Assembly: GCA_009760885.1 (NCBI GenBank)
Contig: CM019692.1
Location: forward strand, 57,092,964 to 57,156,963
DNA: 64,000 bases
Direction: 5' to 3'
DNA from: Achatina immaculata
Lineage: Eukaryota; Mollusca; Gastropoda; Stylommatophora; Achatinidae
The notes under the pieces: model-generated
The model's input: the letters and a program-made list of their open reading frames with translations, nothing else
What the model was told of the DNA's origin: nothing
Database searches by the model: none
Made by a program: the position numbers and the translations under genes
In this document: piece by piece, positions 11,201 to 24,800 of the stretch
How positions within the stretch are numbered: position 1 is the stretch's first letter
Layout: each line of letters starts with the position of its first letter

Positions 11201-14200
11201 GTGGTAGCCCACCCAGGCCAGAGTTGGACTTTCTCACCGGAAAACCTCAACGTTGTTTTGAGATACCTGTGTATCACTGCCGGGTGAGAGGTGGTTGCCC
11301 ATCCAGTCCAGTGTTGGACTTTCTCACTGGAAAACCTCAGCGTGATTAGGATACGCAAACACCCTCACCGGGTGAGAGGTGGTTGCCTATCTAGACCACC
11401 CTGGTCCAGTGTCTCCGACTTCAGCATTTTTTTGGTCATGGCCGCTACCCTTCCTAGTTGTGACCAGGATGGAGCTTTTGTCCAGGAAGACGAATCCTCA
11501 CCACTAGTGACTTCCACCCCTGGGTTGAGCCGGTTTAGACATATTAACCCAGTATGGGTGTGTTTGGGATGTGACTGACCCCGAGAGCAGAGGTACCGTG
11601 ACATGCATAGCCATCAAGTTTCACCCCTGGTGTATGCTGGTTTAGGCATAATTCACTAGTATGGGTGTATATTGGGCGTGACCGACCTCTAGAGCGGAGG
11701 TGGCATGACATGTCTAGCCATCAAGTTCCACCCCTGGTGTATGCTGGTTTAGGCATTTTTCACCAGTGTAGGTGTATTTCGGACATGACTAGCCTCTAGA
11801 GCAGAGGCGCCGTCGTATGTGTAGCTCTCGCAGTGATACTACTGGACGTACCGATTAAATTTCACGTTATCCTTTCCTTCACCTTTTCATTTCGGCGCCA
11901 CACAGCAACCCTTACTTCTTTTCCGCAGTTTCTTCCTTGACCGGGAAGAGCTTCTCTCCACGCGTGGCATCCGAAGAGTCTCAGCAGCAGTGTCTTAACC
12001 TCTGGGACAAGCCGGTTTAGGCATTTCACCTGATATGAGTGCACTTAGGACGTGGCCAACCTCCAGACCAGAGGTGCCGTGATTTGACTGTTTGCTTTGC
12101 TTTATCCTTTCTACCACCTTTTCCACAGTGGTGCCGCGCGGCAACCCCATTTGCACCTTTTTCATTGGCCGGGAGGAGCACCGCTTCACGCACGGCAGCT
12201 GAAGAATCTCGCCAGCAGTGGTTAAATAGTCTTAGTATTTGTTATCACAGCTTTAATGTAGCAACTTTTGTGTGTATTTGTATATCTAGTTATGTATATA
12301 TACTCAAAAACTATTCATGAACTACTATAGCACTTGTGTGATCAGTTAGTGTGGTCAGTTGTTATGTTTTGAACCTGTTAATATTGTTTTGTTTGACCTT
12401 GGACATCACAGTAACCCAGATGATCTGCCCTTTATGGTCTTTCTCATGAAACTGGATGTATAATGTCTGGTATAATGTGGAATAGTATATTTAAAAAATT
12501 TCTCAAATGCACAAAGGGTGAAATACACTGGTACATGTGCGTTTTGTAAGTCTTCTTCTCTCTTATTCAGCATTCGAGAAAGGTTGGACATGCTAAATCT
12601 GCAGCCCTGTCACTCTGACAAAGTCCGCCTTCTTCTCCAGGTTTTTCTTTCGGTTCCTCTCCCCGTAGGTTTGTCAGGTTTGCAGGATGTGTTTGGTATC
12701 TATTTTTGTAAGTTACACTCTCATATGTTTTTGTCACCTGTAATAATTTTATCAATTGTTCTGACTCTCTCATCTAAATTCTTTCTATAATTTCATAATA
12801 CATGATTTTCTTTTAACCTACCAAAGGTTTATTTGTGTGTATTTTGACTTTCAGTGTAGTTTGTAAATAAGTAGTTAGATAGAGGCATATGGTGCAGTTC
12901 TATGAAAACGGGTATAAAGAGAAAGGAACAAAAGTTAGCAATAAAAAGTAGAAACAGTGAAATGGTTATGAAAGACAGCAGTAACAACAGAATATTTTTG
13001 GCAACTGCACTATACACATATGTCTAACTCTGTTCTAATAGTACCAGTTTTACAACAGTTAATCATTACAGTTTGTAAGGAAGAACATTTTAACTTCAAA
13101 TTCTTTTTTGTCATTTTTATAAATTGTGTGATGAGATCTTTGAAAAGGAATCATTTTTGTGTTCTGAAAGTTTTAAAATGCTTCTATGTGTTTTCCCTTC
13201 TTCCTTCAGTTCAGACACTGTGGCATTGATAGGCTTGATGTTCACATGAACACATTTTTATATCCTTCATGCTGTGGCAGAAGTCTGTGCAGTGTTTCCT
13301 GGTTTTTCTCACAGACATTCTTTTATGTCGAATTCCATTTTTTCCCAGTGACACACAGTGTACCAGATACTCATTTTTACAGTTGGATCAACTGGAGGAC
13401 CAATTTTTGCAGTTGGGTCAACTGGAGGACCAATTTTTATAGTTGGGTCAACAGGAGGATCAATTTTTACAGTTAAGTCAACTGAAGGGCCAATTTTTAC
13501 AGTTGGGTCAACAGGAGGATCAATTTTTACAGTTGGGTTAACTGGAGGGCCAATTTTTACAGTTGGGTCAACTGGAGGATGATGATAGCAGGCTCTTGTT
13601 ACTGATTAAGTCACACTTATGCTCCTCATGTGATTACATAAAAGGAGATGGTCAGTTACAAAATAAGGATTGATCAATCTGATGGATAAAAATCAAGTTA
13701 GAAGTATTTTAGTATTTTAATTAGACCATTGTAGTTCATCCATGTTTCATGATTCAAAATATTTTGGATAAACTTAAGCAGGGATTTTTTAAAAAAATCT
13801 AAATATACTGCAGTTAAAGCTTACAAAACTTAAATGTTTTACATAATTGCATGTTTTCTGTGCATAAAAGTAAATGATAACATAAGAGAAAAGATGTAAC
13901 CATCAGTGGCGAAAGCTGTGAATAGTATCACCAAGATAAAAGTTTGCTGTTAATCAACACAATGAGAGAATGTATGTGATTTTACAGCACATATTATAAA
14001 AATATTTAACAGAGTATATTATATTTTTTATGAAGCATGTATATATAAAGTAAATTTTGCTTATATTTTCAACAGAATGGAGAGAAAGATTCAAGCAGAC
14101 AGACAAGATGAGCTAGAGATGCTTAACGCAACTGAAGATACCCAGAACTTGACAAATTTGGACAATAACTTTAGAGATAGCTGCAAAAATCTTTCCCAAT

Positions 14201-17200
14201 GCCAGAGCATTAATGATGTTTCCCATAGACAAAGCTCATCTGGATCACACAGTGAATGCTCTTCATGCCAGCATCCTACAAATATTACTGTAACAGCCAG
14301 CGTCCCAGGCGATGCATCAGAACAACCCAAACCTGAGGATTCTAAGGAGTTAAAGCTGAGGAAGGAAGTGATCATGGACCTCATCAGATTTTTTAACCAG
14401 AAAAAAGATGTTGATGATCCACTTTTGCAGGAATATAAGAAGACAATTTTATTAACCGCTCCTACAGGTAAAAACTAGTTTCCTGAACTGAGGACCTAAT
14501 ATTTTTGGTGTGGGATAGGCTCGCGTGGTAGTTCACCAAGTTTTCCCATTTTTTATGAACTTTTCAACCTCATTGAGAGATTTTATGGCTACTAATTTGG
14601 CCTCTCTTAACAGCGTAATGCCTGTTTCAATGCGGGATTTAATGCCTGTTACAAAAAAAAATTTCATCAGTTAACTCGTTCACAAGACATGGTGGTAGTA
14701 GTGACAGATATGCTGCTCACTGACATAGTTTTGTATTATCTTCTACATCTCACCAAGCATCATCTGCCTGCTTGTCTCATATCTGCAGAGTTCATCATCT
14801 GGCATCCTGATTATTATACTTCATCTCCTGGCCATGTCTCTTGTTTTTTAAACCATTTCTTACTAGAGTATCCTGCGACTTGTATTCAAATGCAGTATTG
14901 TCACTTGACTCCCGACTGGGAATGAATTGTTGATATCTAGAGCATGTGCTACTTTCCTGTAGGACCTGGATTTCTGGGACCCCACTTTGATCTGAGATCC
15001 CTGCCAGTTCTTCACAGAATGTGTAGAGGACCATGTTTCCTCTGGTTATTGTCATTGGTGTTCGGGAAGATCCTTGCATAAGATTCTTTAAAACCAGCAG
15101 AGTAGAGCTTGCACATGTTTCCACCTTCTTTTGTGTTGACTTTCATCTGCTCTGTCAGACAAAGCTAAACCTCGGAGCCCTACAGCTGGATTCTTACGTC
15201 TATGTCAGTGGGAATTTCATGTTTTGATGAGTAAGCACTTCATACTTCTTAAATCTACAGACCACAAAATGCTACCTGGAAAAGCAGTCATGGCCTTATC
15301 CATTTTGCTTTATAATAGACATGACCTCAATACATGTGATTTTTTGTTGTTGTTTGTTTTGCTAATTATATTTGATTTTCTTTATAATGTTGTATCTTGT
15401 ACTTCACTTGACTATACTTTTCTTTCAGGATTCTTTTGAGAATATTTTGTTTTTTAATCTGATAAAGTACAACATTATGAACAGGGAAGGTTGTGATGTA
15501 AATATCTGAGCGAGCAAATACCTAAAGCAGCTTCCTTGTGGAAACAGCCTATCGCATACTTGTATAGTTGATGATCTTGACTATATGCAATCTCTCATCC
15601 ATTTCAGTGTTGAATTGTTGCAAATTTATTTTTCAATGTTCGTATGCTATTATTTGTTGTTTTCCTGTACAAATATTGTTCCATATCTTAAGTTAATTAT
15701 TATTTATGTTTTCAATAGCATTCTCAGTATCCTGTTCTCATCTTTTAACAGGGAAAGCTGCTAGATTATTAGGCCATAAAGCAAAGCTTCATTCTGCTAC
15801 ACTGCACAGCGTGATTATGAGCTGGAGGATGCACGCCAAGGTGATCTATGAGTCTGAAAAGAAGGAAATAAAACCATGGACCTATTCAACAGTTGAGGTA
15901 CATCTTTGTCTGTTTACCTTACGCACATGAAAGAGCGCAGTGGCTCTTTCTTTCCTCATGACCTGAACTTGGGTCATTTACTAAAATGAAAACTTTTAAA
16001 TACTTGCATTAATAATTTGTTATTAAATCACTGCTGAGGAACAGATTTATGCTTGACTCAGTGTTTAATCATATTAGTGGTAATTTAATAACAGAGAAGT
16101 TGATCATTCTTATTTTGCCTCAAATGAGCCAAACAAAAACGTTCATGAACAAAAACAATAAACTGAGTTAAGAAATCTAGTTCTGTGACAAAACAGAGCA
16201 TCTCATTTGGATCATAATCCTGTTTTTGCTTATAGATATCATCATCCTGTGACATCTCCCCAATGAGGATTGGCTGCAGTAGATCTTTAGTGGCACTGTC
16301 TCTTGTTTTCATGGTGCATCTGTCCAACTGCTTACAGTCCATCTTGTGATGTTGATCTCCCCTGGGAATAGCTGTTTTTAAGAACACTCTTATCTTAACA
16401 TAATCTTTGTGACAAAGGGAACATAGATCTGTTTGCTTAAAAACTCTGACCTAATTCTGTAGTCCAGAAGCCTATAGCAATCAACACTAATTGTAATAGT
16501 TATTTTTGTAAAATGTAATGTCAGGTTGGTGGACAGATGGGGGACATGGAGATCACTTGCAGGGATGAGGAAAATCTGATGTGAAACCAATGAATCCAGG
16601 ATGTGACAAGCCTATAGGTCTTTACAACAATGGCTGTCAGAGTGATGTAAACAAAACAGAGCTAGCAGACTATAGGTGGTGGGGTATGGATATTGTTGAG
16701 GCACTCATCGATTCCTCATCCCAAAGTCTGAGTGTCTCTGTGGAACTATCTCAGAGCCGTCTGGCCAGCCAGCATTGCATGCTGGATCTGATGTGGAGAA
16801 GGTGCTTAAGTACAGCCACCAGAGGCTGGAAAACAGTTTTGGCTAGGCAAGCCTACGCCACTGTCTTCATGGCAGTCTGAGCAAGACCACAGTTTGCCCT
16901 AGGAAGGAAAGGTGCTAAGTCGGAGGTACCCGGCCAAAAGGCACATCACAAAAATCAGGGTACCACGCATCATCGCCAGAGTGTGCATACGAAGAAGAAG
17001 TGATGTTGATCAACCATCACTGTTGTTCTCATGCTCTTTTTCATCATGCAGTTTTCATTTGTGCATGAACATACAGCCTGATGTTTAGAGATCAATGAAA
17101 CCTCAAAAACTTAAAGACTTGGCAGTCGTGGAGAGCTGTTGTCCAGCTAAACATGAGACATTCATCACAAATGACATGTGGCTCATGACTACCTATCATT

Positions 17201-20200
17201 ACCAGTAACTGAGTCATTTCTATGGCTGATGATGAGGTATTCAGAAAATGGGCACTTTAGCGCAGCCTTTTCATCTGAATCATTAACGTCTGTAGATATC
17301 TACCACAGATAGTGTTTGTTTTGAAGAAAGTCTCCTTAAGTTATGTTTATAAATTATTTAATTCTGTTTTCAATAGCATTCTCAGTATCCTGTTCTCATC
17401 TTTTCACAGGGAAAGCTGCTAGATTATTAGGCCATAAAGCAAAGCTTCATTCTGCTACACTGCACAGCGTGATTATGAGCTGGAGGATGCACGCCAAGGT
17501 GATCTATGAGTCTGAAAAGAAGGAAATAAAACCATGGACCTATTCAACAGTTGAGGTACATCTTTGTCTGTTTACCTTACGCACATGAAAGAGCGCAGTG
17601 GCTCTTTCTTTCCTCATGACCTGAACTTGGGTCATTTACTAAAATGAAAACTTTTAAATACTTGCATTAATAATTTGTTATTAAATCACTGCTGAGGAAC
17701 AGATTTATGCTTGACTCAGTGTTTAATCATATTAGTGGTAATTTAATAACAGAGAAGTTGATCATTCTTATTTTGCCTCAAATGAGCCAAACAAAAACGT
17801 TCATGAACAAAAACAATAAACTGAGTTAAGAAATCTAGTTCTGTGACAAAACAGAGCATCTCATTTGGATCATAATCCTGTTTTTGCTTATAGATATCAT
17901 CATCCTGTGACATCTCCCCAATGAGGATTGGCTGCAGTAGATCTTTAGTGGCACTGTCTCTTGTTTTCATGGTGCATCTGTCCAACTGCTTACAGTCCAT
18001 CTTGTGATGTTGATCTCCCCTGGGAATAGCTGTTTTTAAGAACACTCTTATCTTAACATAATCTTTGTGACAAAGGGAACATAGATCTGTTTGCTTAAAA
18101 ACTCTGACCTAATTCTGTAGTCCAGAAGCCTATAGCAATCAACACTAATTGTAATAGTTATTTTTGTAAAATGTAATGTCAGGTTGGTGGACAGATGGGG
18201 GACATGGAGATCACTTGCAGGGATGAGGAAAATCTGATGTGAAACCAATGAATCCAGGATGTGACAAGCCTATAGGTCTTTACAACAATGGCTGTCAGAG
18301 TGATGTAAACAAAACAGAGCTAGCAGACTATAGGTGGTGGGGTATGGATATTGTTGAGGCACTCATCGATTCCTCATCCCAAAGTCTGAGTGTCTCTGTG
18401 GAACTATCTCAGAGCCGTCTGGCCAGCCAGCATTGCATGCTGGATCTGATGTGGAGAAGGTGCTTAAGTACAGCCACCAGAGGCTGGAAAACAGTTTTGG
18501 CTAGGCAAGCCTACGCCACTGTCTTCATGGCAGTCTGAGCAAGACCACAGTTTGCCCTAGGAAGGAAAGGTGCTAAGTCGGAGGTACCCGGCCAAAAGGC
18601 ACATCACAAAAATCAGGGTACCACGCATCATCGCCAGAGTGTGCATACGAAGAAGAAGTGATGTTGATCAACCATCACTGTTGTTCTCATGCTCTTTTTC
18701 ATCATGCAGTTTTCATTTGTGCATGAACATACAGCCTGATGTTTAGAGATCAATGAAACCTCAAAAACTTAAAGACTTGGCAGTCGTGGAGAGCTGTTGT
18801 CCAGCTAAACATGAGACATTCATCACAAATGACATGTGGCTCATGACTACCTATCATTACCAGTAACTGAGTCATTTCTATGGCTGATGATGAGGTATTC
18901 AGAAAATGGGCACTTTAGCTCAGCCTTTTCATCTGAATCATTGACTTCTGTAGATATCTACCACAGATAGTGTTTGTTTTGAAGAAAGTCTCCTTAAGTT
19001 ATGTTTATAAATTATTTAGTTCTCTTTTCGATACATCTGTATTGTGTACTAAAGGGAGGGAAAGAAAGGGCAGGAGAGAGCATCTCGAGGTGTGTGCATG
19101 TTTTTAAACTCTCCCTGCTTATATCAGTTTGAGAAACCATTTCTGTTTTCAGATTTTGGTTGTAGACGAGTGCAGCCTTGTGTCAGTTCGTCTGTTCGCT
19201 TGTGTGATGAACATTCTCCTCAGACATGCTAATTTACGTAAAATTGTTCTGCTTGGGGATGTGAGACAGCTACCTTCAATAGAAGCTGGAAATTTCTTAA
19301 CAGTAAGTTTTCTTCTTATGCTTTTATCTCTCTGAAACTGTGAGCATGATGTTCTTTGTATCCAGTGTAGTAAAGCTCTTGAATCACTGCATCATGTCAG
19401 GTTGGGACTGGGTGATGGAGCTGTTGAAGCATTGCATCATGTCAGGTTGGGACTGGGTGATGGAGCTGTTGAAGCACTGCATCATATCAGGTTAGGACTG
19501 GGCGATGGAGCTGTTGAAGCACTGCATCATGTCAGGTTAGGACTGGGCGATGGAGCTGTTGAAGCACTGCATCATGTCAGGTTAGGACTGGGCGATGGAG
19601 CTGTTGAAGCACTGCATCATGTCAGGTTAGGACTGGGTGATGGAGCAGTTGAAGCACTGCATCATGTCAGGTTAGGACTGGGCGATGGAGCTGTTGAAGC
19701 ACTGCATCATGTCAAGTTAGGACTGGGTGATGGAGCTGTTGAAGCACTGCATCATGTCAGGTTAGGACTGGGTGATGGAGCTGTTGAAGCACTGCATCAT
19801 GTCAGGTTGGGACTGAGTGATGGAGCTGTTGAAGTACTGCATCATGTCAGGCTGGGACTGGGTGATGGAGTCCCTAAGGGGAGCTAAAACATAAAGGGTG
19901 TGCAGAACTTCTTGGGGCATCTGAGTGGCCAGTTGGTTAGTGCACTGGTCTCTCATGGCGAAGGTCGGGGATTCAAATCTGGCCAGAGGCACCCCAGCTG
20001 CTCAATTGTAGAAGTGGGTACCTGACTTATTCTGGAGTTGGGGAAAGAAAGGCGGCCATATCACCCTCTAGTGTGGTGACAGGTCAAGGAAAATATGGGC
20101 ACTAAGACCATATCCCTATATGCCCCCAAGGCATGACAGGGTTACCTTTAGTACTTCTTTAGCAAGTTCCAATGCCGTGGGGACTGTACCAGTCGCTGAC

Positions 20201-21783
20201 TATAATCCAGGCTAGGCCTGTTACTGGAGCTAACAACAGAGAGGCGGGACAAGGTCTTAGCTGGCCGTGTTCACCAGCCCTGGCACTAACAGGATCACTA
20301 GCTGCCAGATCATACAGTGTCTTCAATCCCTTCTACAAGATCACTAGCTGCCAGATCAGACAGCGTCTTCAATCCCTTCTACAAGATCACTAGCTGCCAG
20401 ATCAGACAGTGTCTTCAACCCCTTCTACAAGATCACTAGCTGCCAGATCAGACAGTGTCTTCAATCTCTTCTACAAGATCACTAGCTGCCAGATCAGTGT
20501 CTTCAACCCCTTCTACAAGATCACTAGCTGCCAGATCAGACAGCGTCTTCAACCTCTTCTACAAGATCACTAGCTGCCAGATCAGTGTCTTCAACCTCTT
20601 CTAAAGATCACTAGCTGCCAGATCAAACAGTGTCTTCAACCCCTTCTACAAGATCACTAGCTGCCAGATCAGACAGCATCTTCAACCTCTTCTACAAGAT
20701 CACTAGCTACCAGATCAGACAGCGTCTTCAACCCCTTCTACAAGATCACTAGCTGCCAGATCAGACAGTGTCTTCAACCTCTTCTACAAGATCACTAGCT
20801 GCCAGATCATACAGTGTCTTCAACCTCTTCTACAAGATCACTAGCTGCCAGATCATACAGTGTCTTCAACCCCTTCTACAAGATCACTAGCTGCCAGATC
20901 ATACAGTGTCTTCAACCCCTTCTACAAGATCACTAGCTACCAGATCAGACAGTGTCTTCAACCCCTTCTACAAGATCACTAGCTGCCAGATCAGTGTCTT
21001 CAACCTCTTCTACAAGATCACTAGCTGCCAGATCAGACAGTGTCTTCAACCCCTTCTACAAGATCACTAGCTGCCAGATCATACAGTGTCTTCAACCCCT
21101 TCTACAAGATCACTAGCTGCCAGATCAGACAGTGTCTTCAAACCCTTCTGCAAGATCACTAGCTGCCAGATCAGTGTCTTCAACCCCTTCTACAGGATCA
21201 CTAGCTGCCAGATCAGACATTCCGTAACAAACAGATGTATGTTTCATAGATCTTGGACTTAACAACGGAGATATGTCCCAAGAAAGCATTGACTTGACTG
21301 TAAATTGAAAGTCATAAATGTGTAATATATTACTGTATACAATAATGCACACACATTTGTTCTTTTCATTTTGATGTTAAAGGGGCTGTTTATTTATGCA
21401 AAGGTGTGAAAAAAATGATCCACAGAATGCCAAGTAGTGACATGCAAACCACATGCAGAAAATGTTATCAGACAAATCAGACCTCACTACCCAGGAGCAA
21501 TTGACATCTGTCATGCAGTGACTTCTTTTTGTATCTGACAATAAAATTAATATTGAATATTAAATTAATATTGAATATTATAACAGTAATGTACAAATAT
21601 TTTTTTTTAACAACAGATGCCATATTTAAAGTAGAAATTCAGTGATCTTTGCAAAGCAACAATTTTATTTATTTCTATGTACAATAATAATTTTGTTTTT
21701 TAAATTGAAATGAAAACATAGTTATGAGAAAAGTAGATAAAAACCTCTGTTTCACATTATGTGGTTGCATAATCAAGTTATAG

Positions 21784-21814
<31 letters not shown>

Positions 21815-24800
21815 AAACAAAATATTTCCATTCCATATACAAGTATACTAAATTGAACTCCATATATAAGTATACTAAATTGAGCTCCATATATAAGTAT
21901 ACTAAACTGAACTCAGTGTAGAGTATACTAAATTAAACTCCATATACAAGTATACTAAATTGAACTCCATATATAAGTATATTAAACTGAACTCCATATA
22001 CAATTATACTAAACTGAATTCCATATACAAGTAAAGACGGACCTGTACTTATGCTTCACAGACTACCGTAAAGCATTCGATAAAATGAGACACACAGAAA
22101 TGGAAGACGTCAATATAGATGGGAAAGATCTGAAATTCATCAAAAACATATACTGGCATGAATCAGCAGCAATAAATGTTGAGAACTAAATAGGAGCATT
22201 TCAAGACAAGGATGTGTTCTATATCCTGACCTCTTCTCTTTGTACAGCGAAAACATAATGAGAAATATAGAGAGTTTGCCAGGAATATCAATTGGTGGGT
22301 ACAACCTTAACAACTTAAGATATGCAGACGACACAGTTTTGATTATTAAAAGTGAAGGAGAGCTACAGGCCCTTCTGGGCATCGTGGTTCGTAAAAGTAA
22401 AGGTCTCAGCCTGAATAAAAAGAGGACTGAAGTGATGGTCATCTCAAAGAAAAGAATGCCACCAGGATGTAGCATTACCATCGATGGCACAGAGCTGAAA
22501 CAAGTTGATAGATTCAAGTACTTAGGAACAATTATAACAGCTGATCAGAAATGTCACAATGAAATAAAAAGCAGACATGCTCAGGCCAAGTCAGCATTCG
22601 AGAAAATGAGAAACATCTTGTGCAACAGATCCATATCAGTGGAAACAAGATTCCAAGTACTTAAATGTTGCATCGAGCCAATTTTGTTTTATGGACGTGA
22701 AGCATGGTCCATGAGTAAGAGAGTACAGCGAGAAATGGAGGCCATGGAAATGTGGTTCATAAGAAGGATGTTGAAGGTACCATGGACAGGTAAGAAAACC
22801 AGCGAAGAAGTCTTAAGAGAGGCTGGAGTTAAAATGCAAATTACAGCAAAGATCAGAGGCAGACAAACAAGATTTGTAGGACATTTTCTGAGAAGAGGAA
22901 AATTGGAACACATTGTGGCAACTGGAAAAATTGAGGGAAGAAGAGACAACAGAGGAAGACAGAGAGAGAAGTTACTGAATGGACTGTCAGTGTGGCTAGG
23001 AAGAAAGTCATCAGCAGATCTCATAATCAAGTCTAAAGACAGGGAATTGTGGAGAGAAATAATTGCCTACGCCACATGGCACTGTACTTGATTGATTGAT
23101 ACAAGTATACTAAATTGAACTCCATATACAAGTATACTAAATTGAACTCCATATACAAGTATACTAAATGGAACTCCATATACGAGTATACTAAATTGAA
23201 CTCCATATACGAGTATACTAAATGGAACTCCATATACAAGTATATTAAATTGAACTCCATATACAAGTATATTAAATTGAACTCCATATACAAGTATACT
23301 AAACTGAACTCCATATACAAGTATACTAAACTGAACTCCATACACGAGTATACTAAATTGAACTCCATATACAAGTATACTAAATTGAACTCCATGTACA
23401 GGTATATTGCATGATCTTCCTTTCCTAAATCCTGCCTGCTCTTTCCGAAGTTTTCCCTCAAGTGCTGGTACAATTCTGTTGATGATTATTCTGCAGAATA
23501 CTTTACTGGTGAGTGGCAGGAGGGTAATGCCTCTCCAGTTCCCACAATCTCTGAGGTCACCCTTCTTCAGTTGTTTTGGTGTTTCTGTTTCATCTGCTTT
23601 CAACATCTCAGCAGTCACTTCATCTTCACCTGGTGCCCTGTCTAATTTTAGTTTCTTTATTGCCTCCTTTACTTCACTTATTGTTATTGGTCCTGTATTG
23701 ATGTTTAGTTCCGTTTTTGATTCAGGTATGTCTATTGTTTGTACTGCTTGCGTTCTGTTTAGTAGGGTGTTAAAGTGTTCCCTCCATCTTTCAATTTTTT
23801 TTCTTTCTCCACTGTCGAGTTGTCCTAAATGTTTACGAAGAATTAGAAAAATATTTTGGCCAAACACCATAAGAAATAACATCTTGTTGGCAGAGATGCA
23901 GTTGAAGCCACTGACAGCAATTATTGAGGAAAGACGCTGGTGATGGTTGGGACATGTGCTCCAAATGACTATTAACTCACTACCAAAAACAGCACTAAGA
24001 TGGACACCACAGGGGAACAGAAGTAAGGGTAGACCAAAAGAGACATGGAGAAGAACAACAGAGAGGATGTTGAGCAAAAGAAGGCTTACCTGGGCAAGAG
24101 CAGAAAAAAAGGCAAAGGACAGGCATTTGTGGAAAACCCTTGCGGAAGCCCCGTGTGCCCTGGGCACTTAAGGTTCACAGAGAGAGAGAGAGAGAGAGAG
24201 AGATACAGGTATATTAAATTGAACTCCATATACAAGTATATTAAATTGAACTCCATATACAGGTATATTAAATTGAACTCCATATACAGGTATATTAAAT
24301 TGAACTCCATATACAGCTATATTAAATTGAACTCCATATACAGCTATATTAAATTGAACTCCATATACAAGTATATTAAATTGAACTCCATATACAGGTA
24401 TATTAAATTGAACTCCATATACAAGTATATTAAATTGAACTCCATATACAAGTATATTAAATTGAACTCCGTATACAAGTATACTAAATTGAACTCCATA
24501 TACAAGTATACTAAATTGAACTCCATGTACAGGTATATTGCATGATCTTCCTTTCCTAAATCCTGCCTGCTCTTTCCGAAGTTTTCCCTCAAGTGCTGGT
24601 ACAATTCTGTTGATGATTATTCTGCAGAATACTTTACTGGTGAGTGGCAGGAGGGTAATGCCTCTCCAGTTCCCACAATCTCTGAGGTCACCCTTCTTCA
24701 GTTGTTTTGGTGTTTCTGTTTCATCTGCTTTCAACATCTCAGCAGTCACTTCATCTTCACCTAGTGCCCTGTCTAATTTTAGTTTCTTTATTGCCTCCTT

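Noticed and set aside
13186..13476. Open frame beginning near an acceptor-like TTCCTTCAG
   Set aside because: No HELB similarity, no good donor before the 30-bp repeat, and it does not repair the phase gap.
16085..16880. Small open frames (and their copies at 17743-18538)
   Set aside because: They recur only because the 1658-bp unit is duplicated; no domain, no splice logic, composition like intron.
22140..23030. Minus-strand Ser/Leu-rich open frames
   Set aside because: Shadows of the plus-strand LINE reverse transcriptase frame.
23407..23943. 178-codon plus-strand open frame, duplicated at 24538-25074
   Set aside because: Antisense of the inverted LINE RT segment running into its 3' part; no independent gene.
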